Below, in pieces: positions 11,901-24,900 of a stretch of DNA of 64,000 nucleotides. The stretch comes from Vitellaria paradoxa. Lineage: Eukaryota; Streptophyta; Magnoliopsida; Ericales; Sapotaceae. A program made the translations under genes and the position numbers. The stretch spans positions 33,727,433 to 33,791,432 of the forward strand of contig CM034244.1 in assembly GCA_019916065.1 (NCBI GenBank), given 5' to 3'. The notes beneath the pieces were generated by a model that saw only the letters and a program-made list of their open reading frames with translations, made no database searches and was not told the origin of the DNA. Within the stretch, counting starts at the first letter, position 1. Each line of letters opens with the position of its first letter.

Positions 11901-14900
11901 TTAGTTTGACTGGATTTTATAACCTCACAGAAAATATTACCCATAACAAAAATGAATGGAGGATGATGATTCATATGGTTGACCCCGGGACTAAGGCTTT
12001 GTTAAGTTGAGCTGTACTTGTAAGGCTGCCTTGCTTCCAAGAATACAACCTTTCCACGCTACCTCAGCTAATGAGCATTGGAGTGTTCTCAATCAAGATT
12101 ATGTTGGCTTTACCCAGTGAAATTATATTGGCTCTTTGATTATTCTGGCTTTTCTGATTCTGCTTGCTGTGAGGTGATGGATACCATCTTCTTAGTGGTT
12201 GAGTAGCTTGTTTCGTTGAGCATTTACACATGCTTACACTATGATCACCTTTTAGAAATAATAAATTAGATATTAGGCAAACCAACCCCAATTTCTATTC
12301 TTAATCCCTTATGACGGCAAGGATCCTAGCTTTGATGGCAAAATTTGACTTGGTTGAGTTCTTGAAATTACTAATGCTACATTTGTGCTCACTTAATATA
12401 CGTATATACCAAGCTGACATGGATTCCCCAGGAAGGAAGAAACCATAAGAGTTTTATTGCTTCTGCTATTAGCTTCCTCGCAGGATGCAAGTTTGGGTGT
12501 GTTACATAATAAAAGAATGGGCGGAGAAATGCGTTCCTTGTATGGTAGAAGTTTCACAGTACACTTTCATCGTACTTTGTTTTTGAAAAGACGAAAACTG
12601 AACTCCATTTATAAGAGTGGACGCTCTATTTGTGTAAACACCATTTCATACAAGGGATAGAAGTGTTGACCATGTCATCTGCCTTAAAATTGTGGATTAG
12701 ATAAGTTGATGACGTAGAAACATGATGGCAGTCCCAAATCTGACGTGTTATTGAATTTTTGAAATACCTTCTATCCATCTGTCTTTATTATCAACATGTT
12801 GTTTTTTGCTTTTTGTGAAAATGTTAGTTTGTTAATTTGTCATCATCTTGTGGTTAATATTTTTTGGGGTTACAGGTTTCTGTAAGGGAGTTTGATAGGA
12901 TAGTGGATTGTTTACCTGACGTAATTGTATACTGAGCCATAAGTTTGTAGTTTTTGCCTGTCTATTAAAATAGGAACTTGAGGTTAATAGATTACTTGGT
13001 GTTAGATTCCCTGGAATGATGCTTTTTATCTTCTAGAAGTTCTCTTACAAGAAAAGATAACTTCATGGTTCTGTGATAGTTTTCATTTTTTTTTTTAGTA
13101 CTGTTATATTTATCATATTCCTAATAGGGTAGCTTGTTGACTGTAGGCAGGTGCTCTTGTTCAAGTTTACACTGATGGAACAGTGTTAGTCACACATGGT
13201 GGTGTTGAGATGGGGCAAGGTTTACATACTAAAGTTGCTCAGGTTGCGGCTTCTTCATTCAATATTCCTCTCAGCTCTGTGTTTATATCAGAGACAAGCA
13301 CCGATAAGGTAATAAAACGTGGTTCAGATCACTGGAATTTATATCATTTCATTTTATATACACAGAAAATTTTGAATCGAGCTTGGTGTAAAAATTAGTT
13401 CTCCTTTTTTTTTTGGGGGGGGGGGGGGGAGGGGGGAGTTGAAGAGAATTTGCTTTTGGGTGGTTCAAAATTCTTAACATGATAGAAAAAAGATATTGCA
13501 ATAAGCACCTGAAATGGCTGAGGTTGAGTCTTACTCTTACCAATAGAATACATTTCATAAGTCAAACCATGAAGAACTGGAGATTTTTTCTTCCCAAAAG
13601 TATTATGGTTGTCATCACATGCATGGATGACCAACACCGTCTTTAGCAGTTGATTTCACTTTTATCATTGCTGAGGAACTTGGTTACATCATCATCCTCT
13701 TGAAATGCTTGCAAGAAGCCATCGTGCTGTTTTTGATGAATTTTAACCTCTGCATCACGGTAGTCGTTCCAATGGATATTTTTTCTATGTTGGTTTCTCG
13801 TCCTAAAATCATGCAACTAGAGTGTTAAACTGTTAAGTGCACTACTCACCTAAAAGTTTAAGCTAACTGGGGGATGGACAACTTCATTACTTACACTATT
13901 ATTTTTGTAGGAAATCTCGGATGAGTAATTTTAGGAGATATTTTAGGAAAGTTAGTGGAGGAAATCAGGGCTAATAATTTGTCCCTTAAGTTAAGTAATT
14001 AGCTGTAGACTTTCCTTATTTAGTGTAACAAACATTGTATATATAGACTAGAATAAATTGTAAATAAAAGAGGTTTTATTGAATTAATAAAAATTTCAGT
14101 ACTTTTTTCTCTACATGGTATCAGAGCCCATCTAGGGTTTCTGAAGGAAGAAAAATATTTTTTTCCACCTTTGCTTCTTGTTAATTCCAGCCTCAATTGC
14201 TGGTTCATTTCGTATTTTTTTCCGCCTTCATTGCTGTTTCTTTTTCCTCTTTTCATTTTTTTTTATTCCCACCTGTTATCTGTTCCTATTCGATCATGGA
14301 GGAAAAACAGATTACACGAAACACAACAGAGTTTCAGAACATCCAGACAGCATATAGACTAAATGCAAGTAGAATGGAGACTTGCTATGGAAGTAGAAAT
14401 GGATGCATTAGTGAAGAATGGGACTTGGGAATTGGTTGATTTACCAAAGGGTAAGAAAACAGTGGGCTGTAAGTGGGCGTATGCAGTAAAATTTAAGGCA
14501 AATGGGTCCCTAGAACGCTACAAAGCAAGATTAGTCGCGAAAGGATATACACAGACATATGGAGTAGATTATCAAGAAACGTTTGCTCCAATAGCAAAGA
14601 TGAATACAGTGAGGATTTTGCTGTCCTTGGCTGTTAATTTTGATTGGGAATTATAGCAATACGATGTGACGAATGCCTTTCTTCACGGAGAATTAGAAGA
14701 GGAGATTTATATGAGCAAACCACGGGATTTACTGGGGTTGACAAGAACAAGGTTTGTAGATTAAAAAAGGCATTATATGGGCTGAAACAATCCCCAGGTG
14801 CTTGGTTTGGACGGTTTGCCAAGGTGATGATAGCTAGGGGCTACAAGCAAAGTCAAGGAGATCACACGCTCTTCATCAAGCATTCGGCCTCAGGGGGAGT

Positions 14901-17900
14901 CACTGTTTTAAGTGTGTATGTAGACGACATTATTGTGACAGGAAACGATAAAATAGAGAAGGAGGCCTTGAAGCAATATCTAGCCAAGGAATTTGAAATA
15001 AAAGATTTAGGAAGATTGAAGTATTTTCTTGGAATTGAGGTGGCTTGATAAAGGCAGGGAATTTTTATTTCTCAACAGAAGTATGTTACTGACTTGCTCA
15101 AGGAAACAGGCATGACGGCTAGCAAACCGGTTGAAACTCCCATTGAACAAAATCACAGATTAAGTGAGGCTGATGGAGATAACACAGTGGACAAAGAGAT
15201 GTACCAAAGGCTTGTTGGGAAACTCATCTATCTTGCACATACTAGGCCAGATATAGCTTACTCAGTTAGTGTTATCAGTTAGTTTATGCGATATCTAGCC
15301 AAGGAATTTGAAATAAAAGATTTAGGAAGATTGAAGTATTTTCTTGGAATTGAGGTGGCTTGATCAAGGCAGGGAATTTTTATTTCTCAACAGAAGTATG
15401 TTATTGACTTGCTCAAGGAAACAGGCATGACAGCTAGCAAATCGGTTGGAACTCCTATTGAACAAAATCATAGATTAAGTGAGGCTCATGGAGATAACAC
15501 AGTGGACAAAGAGATGTACCAAAGGCTTGTTGGGAAACTCATCTATCTTGCACATACTAGGCCAGATATAGCTTACTCAGTCAGTGTTATCAGTCAGTTT
15601 ATGCATGATCCTAGAGAAGTTTACCTACATGCAGTCTACCGAGTGCTTCATTACTTAAAGGCACATCCAGGGAAGGGAATTTTGTTCAAAAAGGGATCTG
15701 AAATTGATCTGGCAGTTTACACAGATGCAGACTTTGCAGGGTCTCCAGTTGACAGGCGATCAACTTCGGGCTATTGTACCTTTCTTGTGGGAAACTTGAT
15801 ATCCTGGAGAAGTAAGAAACAGAGTGTGGTAGAAAGGTCAAGCGCTGAAGCAGAGTTCAGAGCTATGGCAGTAGGAGTATGTGAATTATTGTGGGTCAAA
15901 ATTATCCTAGAGGACCTGAAAATTCAATGGAGCAAACCAATGAAGCTATACTGTGATAACAAATCAGCTATAAGTATAGCCCACAACCCAGTGCAACATG
16001 ACCGGACGAAACACATAGAGATAGACAGGCACTTTATTAAGGAGAAGCTAGACAGTAGATTGATTTGTACTCCATATGTCCCAACAGGACTTCAACTTGC
16101 AGATGTGATGACAAAAGGACTATGTAACAACATGTTTCATGAGAATGTTAGCAAGCTGGGAATGGAAGATCTATATTCACCAGCTTGAGGGGGAGTGTAG
16201 GAAATCTTGGATGAGTAATTTTAGGAGATATTTTAGGAAAGTTAGTGGAGGAAATCAGGGCTAATAATCTGTCCCTAAAGTTAAGGAATTAGCTATAATT
16301 AGCTGTTGTAATTAGCTGTAGACTTTCCTTATTTAGTGTAACAAACATTGTATATATAGACTAGAATAAATTGTAAATAAAAGAGGTTTTATTGAATTAA
16401 TAAAAATTTCACTACTTTTTTCTCTACAATTTTTATACTCTCAACCTATTGTCTTAGGTGTGGCTAGACTTGCTTTCTTGAAAGGGTCAAACTACTACTA
16501 GGTTGATGGTGATAGAAATTGTCCCACGTTGGCCTATGAGAAAAGTTATTTCTCTCGCATAAGAGATAAACTTCTTTCACCTTAATACCTAAGTTTGTAG
16601 GTTAAGAACCCTCATCTTATGTGTTGTTCAGTTTCTTGACATGATATGGGAGTGGGTTTTCAACTGGGTCCTACCATAGTCTACGTTTTGCCTATGTCTA
16701 TGCGAGCCAACGTGAAGGAGGCTGTTAGAAGTTGTCTCATATCAACACATGAGAAAAGTTATTTCTTCATATAAGTGATGAACTTTTCTCACCTTAACAC
16801 ACAGGTTTTAAGGTTAAGGCCCATCTATGTGGTGTTGGGTTTCTTGATAGATGTTAAGGTTTGAATTGTGACGTTTAATTACTCTAATAACAACATGTTA
16901 AACCGTTAGATACCATCTCAACTAAAAGCACCAATTAGCCCAAAAGCTCAAAGTTTTTAAGGAACTGGGCCCTAGTAAGTGTATCGAGTTATTTTAACAC
17001 ACTCTCATGCACTCGTATCTTGCATGTGGATTGGAAAGAAACAAACTAAACTGAATAGATGTATCCAATGAAATAGAATGAAATGCATAAGAATAAATGG
17101 GGGAACAAACACAGTTAGCAAGAATTGTACTCAGGATTTCTTGAACCAGAGCCCTGATATTGTGTCAAGTCACTCCAATTTAAACTATTAGGAAATGTAT
17201 CAACAATTTGTAATTTTATATCAAGCTATCTTAATAGTAACCATAACTTTTTTGTTGTGAATGTGGAAAAGGGGTTCATGGTATCATAATATGCCTGCCT
17301 GCCCAAGGGAATATAACTTTTAGGTGATTTGGAGACAGAAAAGTAAGGTTACAAAGCCATTTGTGAAAAACTTTACAAGTGCCTCAAAATCAATTTAAAA
17401 TTCTATCATGTTCAAATATTTTCTTTGTTATTAGTTGATTGCGATTATCCACCTGTTTTATTACCTCTTGATTTCTTAAATATGTCTATACATGTATAAT
17501 GTTAATCCCATTGCCAACTTCCTGATGCGAATTCCTAACGTCTGTTTCTGTTTTTTGTTCTGCCAAATTAGGTTCCAAATGCATCACCAACTGCAGCTTC
17601 TGCAAGCTCTGATCTGTATGGGGCTGCCGTGTTAGATGCTTGTGAGCAGATAAAAGCGAGGATGGAGCCCATTGCCTCGAAGCATAGTTTTAGTTCATTT
17701 GCAGAGGTATGAACCATATTATATGCCTGTAAAATATTTGTAGAGCATGTCCTCTTTCTCCTATGCAAGAAAATGAACTATTTCTTTTTAATCTCTTGAA
17801 ATTAATTGATGAAGAAGGTTGATGTAAGACGATAGAGAATAGAACAAAGAGAGAGAAATAGAGAGAGATGAAGTAGTTTAGGAGAGAGGGAAGAAAGAAG

Positions 17901-20900
17901 AAGAGGGGGAGGGAGAACGAGTCACGAAGGTTTCAATAACTCAAATTTTCATATTCATCAATATCTCTAACCTTAAGCATCTTAAGTCTTTAAATAGGCT
18001 AATACATCCTCAAGATTACCAAAAGAGAGAGAAAACAATCAAATATTCTAACAAATCTTACTTAAAATAAATCTAAATAAAATCTTCCTAATATAAAATC
18101 TAATCTTTAATAAAATAAGATCCTAATATAAATATGATCTTAATAAAATAAAATCCTAATAATAATTATTTAATATATATATATTTTTGGCTTCTGCATC
18201 ATTCTCCACCCCTTAGAAAAACTTGACTCCGTCGAGTTGAAAATTTACGTTTTCCTTCAATCGCTGGGCCACGAGCAAAGCGAATTTTCAAGCCGTTCTC
18301 AACATTCATGGATGCACGTCAGGGGTGGTAGAAATCGAGTGTCTCCACCAAGTCTTCCGAGATAAAACCACGATTCAGAAAACATAACTTGCAGGTGTTG
18401 GAAGAAGACAAAAAATGTACCAACTTGTGGGAGAGTTTTAGGTGAGTAAAGACAAAATCCACAGAAGTACCATAGGTTTTAGGCATACTCTTCAACCTGA
18501 TAGTACCAACAGGGATCTCATAATATCACTGAAAATCTGTGCCTTATTAAGAGAAATGACTTCAGCAGTAGCAACAATTTCGGTAGTCGCAACAATTTCA
18601 TTAAGTGGCTTGCCCATGATTTGGTCATCATCCTCATCATCTGAAAAATAAAAGTCGTCAGGATTAGGCTCATAAATCAACTTTTCAATTTTATCATCAT
18701 TAGGTTCTCTCTTCAATTCAAGGTGCTCGTCATTAGATTTTTTGTTCGGTTCATCAATTATTTTTAAAACATCAATAAAGGCACCAGATGGCAGGGCTAA
18801 AACTGTATTCGGTTTTGAATTCGATATTTGGTTAGAACAGAGGTAAGGAGGGTTGCTTGGCCAATAGCGTTCCTCAAACTTGTCCAGTCTTTGAATGGCT
18901 TCGTTCAGTCTTTGAATGGCTTCAGTAAGGGCTGCTATTTGGGTTTGTATCTGGCTATCATTCGAATGAGTAGTCGGCAGTGTATTGACAACTTAGAATC
19001 TACAAAAATGGGCTAAAAGGGGCTCAGAAAAATATTCTGGAGTATCCTGGAGTGTTTTGAACCTCTATCGGAGAGTCGCCAGAGCTTTGCCAGAAGTTGC
19101 CAGGGCACTGGTCATGACAGTGAATAAAATTTTGATTTGAGGAAGGTTTAATGATCAAGGTTTTGCTTTGATACCAAAGTTGATGTAGGATGATAGAGAA
19201 TAAAGTAAAGAGAGAGAAATAGAGAGAGAAGAAGAAGTTTAGGAGAGAGGGAAGAAAGAAGAAGTGGGGGAGGGAGAGCAAGTCACAGAGGTTTCAATAA
19301 CTCAAATTTTCATATTTATCAATAACTCTAACCTTAATCATCTTAAATCTTTATATAGGCTAATATATCCTCAAGATTACCAAAAGAGAGAGAAAAAAAA
19401 TCAAATATTTTAACGAATCCTACTTAAAATAAATCTAAATAAAATCTTCTCTAGAATAAGATAAATCTTTAATAAAGTAAAATCCTAATATAAAATCTAA
19501 TCTTAATAAATAAACTCCTAATAATAATTATTAAATATATATATATATATATATTTTGGCTTCTGCATCAAGGGTAGTTGCCATGTTTAAAATAATGTAG
19601 TTTTTTTCTTTGTCGCCACTCACCGGTAAGTTGTAACATCAAGTATAAGAAAATGCTTGCTGCTGCTGATTATAACAGTAATAGCTACAAGTATAATGAA
19701 GATTTAATTATTATTACGACAAACATTGAAATATTTGGTACAAAGATCTATATATAAACATATTCAATATATACTTGTGTCTTTATCAAGCAAAATGGGT
19801 ATATACATGCTAATTGTTGGTACTCTGGAATTCGTGATGCCTTTAGACAACTCAGGCATGTTAGAATAGTTAGTTTTTGGAACTGAGCATTATTTGATTC
19901 AGCGATGACTTTACACTAAATCTTTAGGCCTTTTGTAGAATTCTAGTTATTGGCAGTGATAGAGATCTCTTCCCAATATTCAACTGTTCTCTTGCCTTTT
20001 TCTTATCATTCCATGGTCTTCAATGTCAAATCAAGTCCATACTTTGCATTAATTTGTTTGAGGCAGTCCTCATGAGTCTGAATAGAAAATAAAATTGGAA
20101 AGAGAAGAATCACAGAAAATAGGATGATTTAATGCTCGGCCTTTTAGGAACTTGTGTGGCCATATTTTAAGTCTGAATAGACTGGAGACCAAATCATTGT
20201 AGTCCTTGGTTAGGCCCCCGCCAGAAGTTCAGAACGAGACCAATATGTGCACTTTCAGTTGAAATTGTGACATAAATTGTGGTTTGCTATTTATAAAAAT
20301 ATATTGAACACATTGCACCTTTTTCGTATGATTATTTGCTATAGAAATTTGTTGCATAAATTTGTTGCATCCGTTGTGGCCAATTTGCAAATTCCAGAGG
20401 ATTAGTTTTAAAGTATTAATAGAAACTGTTGAAGAAACAGAATGCCTTTTCTTTAGTCTATTCCAGTTATTTTGGAAACAAAAAAATTGTTTACACACTT
20501 GCAGCAACCCTTGCGCAAAACAAAATTACATCCGTTGTGGCCAATTTGCAAATTCCAGAGGATTAGGGTTAAAGTATTAATAGAAACTATTGAAGAAACA
20601 GAATGCTTTTTCTTTAGTCTATTCCAGTTATTTTGGAAACAAAAAAATTGTTTGCACACTTGCAACAATCCTTGCGGAAAACAGAATTGTCTGCAGCATG
20701 TTTTTTGGAAAACTGAATGATTATATTATAAGGCATCACAAGGATGCCACCTGAATGCAAAACGATTTCAACCATCCCTTAATCAGAAAACCATGCACGA
20801 AGAGGTGATCAATCGTATCCTCATTCTTCATTCTTCTTACATTAACGTCACTAATTGACAATCATCCTTAAGAAGATTAATATTAAGATTTTTTCTATGT

Positions 20901-21926
20901 ATAATGCACGTAACAAAAAAGGCAACCTTTGAAGGTGCTTGATCTTTCCAACTCCATTTCCAAGGGAACTTAAGTTCCTTCCATCCACGATCCAACTAAC
21001 AAATCACAATCGGACTTCACCTCAAATTCCCCCAATACAGACATTTTTCAACGCATACCAATAGCATCCCCCCCCCCCCCCCCCCAATACAACATCAGAA
21101 GAAGAATTACTAAGGCTCTTGTTCCCAACAATGCATGACCTCACCTAGTATCCTAGAGCCCTCAAAATACTAAGAAGAATCAAAATCAATGCCTACATCG
21201 AGGTATATAAACTTATATCAAAGGTCCCATGCTCTTGAAAGTGGTATGACCAGGTCAGAAGATCTTATGTACTGCATTTGAAGATTTTAGGAAGAAAAGC
21301 CTCTTACATCAGCCTAGTTGCACTGTTCTCGTTGCAATACTTTAGAGCACCCTAAACACTCTTTTATGACTAAATTTCTAAACCTTGTTTTATTCTAAAC
21401 TAGAGGAAATCCAAACCATCTCACAAATGTCTTTTGTCACATCACAAGTCTTTGAGTAGAGCTGCTAATAGAACTGAGCTAATTTCTGTGAGTTCTTATC
21501 CATTCTTGTCTCTACATTGGTTACCATCCTCCTAATATGTTTATAGCTCCAGTGGGGATAAGCTGATGCGTGGAAAAATATTTTATGATGTTACTTATCA
21601 AAAAAAAAAAAAATTGTATTGATGTCTCCTTGTGCTACTAAGCCTTTGGTTTTGGCTTCTCCCTTATTGTTCCATCATCTGCTAATTAATATCTCTATTT
21701 CCTACCTTTCACCTAAGGAAGTATCCAAGCTTTCTCTATGAGCAAAACCCAGAACTCCTCTTTTGTCTGGCTTTTGAGATCATTTTTAAGGATCTAAGCT
21801 ACATAGCCACAATGAAGTTAGGGTACTTTGTTGATTGAATAATTGTATCACCATTGAAGCACCTTGTCCACAAAGCCACCATTTCCAGCTACTGCTCGTC
21901 AATGAAAAGGAATTATTATTATTATT

Positions 21927-21958
<32 letters not shown>

Positions 21959-24900
21959 AGGTACTGGGCCGCTTCAAAGCTAAGCATTAGCCCGTGACCC
22001 ATCGCCGCTAATAATAATAATATTATTATCAAGTTCTTAGGTGAAATGGTGGCTAAGAGAATAGCCAAAATTCTTTTAAGTTCAAACGTTTTGCTACCCA
22101 AAAAATTCAATAGTTGCATGTGTTTCATCTTACTGTTATATGATGTTCATACGTTACATAATTTGGTGCTTTTCTCAATGGGTTACTTTAGACGTTGATT
22201 TTGGGCTTGTTTAGTGATGGTGAGGGTAAGGACTAATTTGTTTACTACTGACAAATTGGCTTTTGTTTCAATCATCAGCTGGCTACTGCATGCTATTTGG
22301 AGCGAATTGATCTCTCAGCTCATGGATTTTATGCTACGCCCAACATTGGCTTTGACTGGAATATTGGTAAGGGAAATCCGTTTAGTTACTTCACCTATGG
22401 GGCTGCCTTCGCCGAGGTCGAAATTGATGCATTGACCGGAGACTTCCACACAAGGGCAGCAAACATTTGCATGGATCTGGGATGTTCTCTCAATCCAGCA
22501 ATTGACATTGGGCAGGTTTGTACCTTCCCCCCCTCCTGTTTTAAGTTTTGTTATCTTTATTTTTCTGGTGTAAATATTTGTTCTGCAGATAGAGAGTTCT
22601 TCATTGCAATTGGAATTGTTTTCCTTGGAAAAAATGACGCTGTAGAATAGGGTTTCAAATTTCAGGAATTAGAAACTATTTAATTCCTCTTTGCCTCTTC
22701 AGACAGAACGGAAGGGGGGTGGATCCAACTTCTGCTCGATTTCGTGATGTGTAGAACTTCTCTTTTGGATTCCAAAGTATGATATACAATAGAGATGTCT
22801 AGACCATTTTTCTTGGTAAAAAAATGAATGGAATGGGAGCAACCGTGCGAGGCAATGCTTTCTTTAGTCTGGAAAAGTCAGATAGAACAATTCTCATATC
22901 AGATTTGTCATAGGATACCTTTTTTTTCTTTTTCTTTTTTTTAGTAGTTAAAATAAAAAAAAAAATTCATTAAAACAATCAAATGGGTATAACCTCTGTT
23001 TGCTAGGGGTATAAAAAATCCAGAAAAAATCATTAGCAAAGTTAAGCTTTGTTGTAAAATCATTGAGGAAGATTCACAAAACATCCCACTAATCTGAAAG
23101 TGAGAATTATGCCACGACTTCTTCAATCTGTCATTTCTGCATTCTCGAAGGGTTAATTGATTCCTCTTACTCCCCGTGCACACATCAAGCTCAAAGGTCT
23201 CTCCATCCAAGGTTTCATTACTCTCTTCACGTAAAAACCCCCTGCCAACACTCCTATTCAGTTGGTTGGACCTTAACATGATTCATTATACACGAAAAAT
23301 AGGAATAAGCAAATTCTATGCATTGTGAACCACTTCACAATGAAGTGGATGGTGATACACTGACGCTCTTTGTCTTTTTCTCATGTTGCATCAATTGGAA
23401 ATGTGACACCCCTCTTCCCCAGAATTATCAATAGTGAGAATGGTGTCCAACACTACAATCTGAACGGAGAAAATGCCTTTGAAACGGACTGCTGGCTTCC
23501 AAGTAGACCTCCATGGGAGGATCTACCCACACCACCAGAGAGAAGATAATGAAAAGAGCAAACTTTGAATTTTCTATCACTATTGCTTCACTTCATTACA
23601 TCCTCCATTCCCTAGCAATTTTCACCTCATATAGAAGCTCAAAAAACTCTCACTAAATTTTTTCCCAATCCTAAACGGGTTTATTTTTCCTGTTTTTTTT
23701 TTTTTTTTTTTTTATAAAAAAAACGCATAGTGTAAAATGGCTTCACTTGTTCTTTTTTTTTTTTTCCACTGGATCTAACGGAGGACATGGCCCTAAATAG
23801 ATTTAATTGGCATCGTCAAATCCATATAGCCGACCCCACCTAGTGGGAAAAGGCTTGGTTTGGTTTGGTTTGGTTTCGTTTTTTTTTTTTTTTTTTTTCC
23901 CCACTCCAAACTAACGTGGAGTATAAGAAATACTGATTATGATTGTCATGCTTAGTCCTGATTGTCCCGACTCAATCCCAAAATTCCCAGGATAGGATTA
24001 AAGCACTAAAGATAATAGATTGATTGTAATTAATATACAAGGAGATAAACTGATAAAAATAATTAATATAGGACCATTATTCATTTGCTGTTTTCTATTC
24101 TATTGTTGATTGCATTAATTCAGGAAGTCACTAGTGATGTTTTTTTGTTTAGTTTTTCCAAGTGCCATGAATGAACTTTCCACCTATGTAATCATGCAAG
24201 ACGGATTAGATTTGGGTGAAAATTATTATATTGTTGCCGAAATAGGTTCTTAAAAATAGTGAACAGTAGGAATTCTTTTCTCTATCACATACCTTCCACA
24301 ACTGGGTTGTCTGTGATTTATACATTTACAAAATAGACTGTTCAGATTTCTTATAGGCTAGATACATCGTCCTATATTAACTATGGATACATGAATCTAC
24401 GGATACATGAATATACATCTTCCTAGATGAATACATTAATTACAGATACATTAATAACATCAATTAGCAATTATTGTTGAAAGACTTTCCTATTTTCCAA
24501 CACTCCCCCTCAAGCTGGTTTGAAGATATCTTCCATAGTTAGCTTGCCCATAAAGATGCCAAATTGCTTCTTGTGGAGCCCCTTAGTAAATACATCAGCA
24601 ATCTTTTCGATAGTTGGGATATATGGCATACAAATTAACCCACTGTCAAGATTTTCTTTGATAAAGTGTTTATCTACTTCTACATGCTTTGTTCTGTCGT
24701 GAAGAACTGGATTGTGGGCAATTGAAATTGCTGCCTTGTTATCACAGTATAACCTCATAGGCAGTGAATCTGCAACTTTTAACTCTTCTAGTAAACTTTT
24801 AATCCACATAATTTCACAAATACCATGAGCCACTGCTCTAAATTCGGCCTCTGCACTGCTTCTAGCAACCACATTTTATTTTTTACTTCGCCAAGTAACA

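Larger units (their letters stand above)
13906..16428 (+). mobile_element. Ty1/copia element B (internally deleted), sense to XDH
   Basis: The 5' LTR 13906-14115 and 3' LTR 16196-16428 both start TGTAGGAAATC and end TTCTCTACA. The target-site duplication is ATTTT at 13901-13905 and 16429-16433. The PBS TGGTATCAGAGC (14116-14127) directly follows the 5' LTR, and a polypurine tract TTGAGGGGGAG lies at 16185-16195. The internal region is only about 2.1 kb: gag, protease and integrase are missing and coding starts at RT. The 3' LTR is about 23 bp longer because of an extra AATTAGCTGTTGT-type repeat. Confidence 0.95.
19576..22278. other. XDH intron rich in old repeats
   Basis: Contains a tandem duplication (20369-20690), a LINE remnant (20780-20990), a 16-bp C run at 21069-21084, a LINE-type 3' end TTACTTATCAAAAAAA at about 21591-21613 on the + strand, and a TTA/GTT microsatellite. 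No gene. Confidence 0.55.

Noticed and set aside
21584..21620. Full LINE on the + strand ending at 21613
   Set aside because: Only the TTACTTATC-A(n) end is seen; no coding similarity upstream that I can support.
21786..22128. Poly-Asn and poly-Gln reading frames on the minus strand
   Set aside because: Produced by the TTA/TTG microsatellite in an XDH intron.
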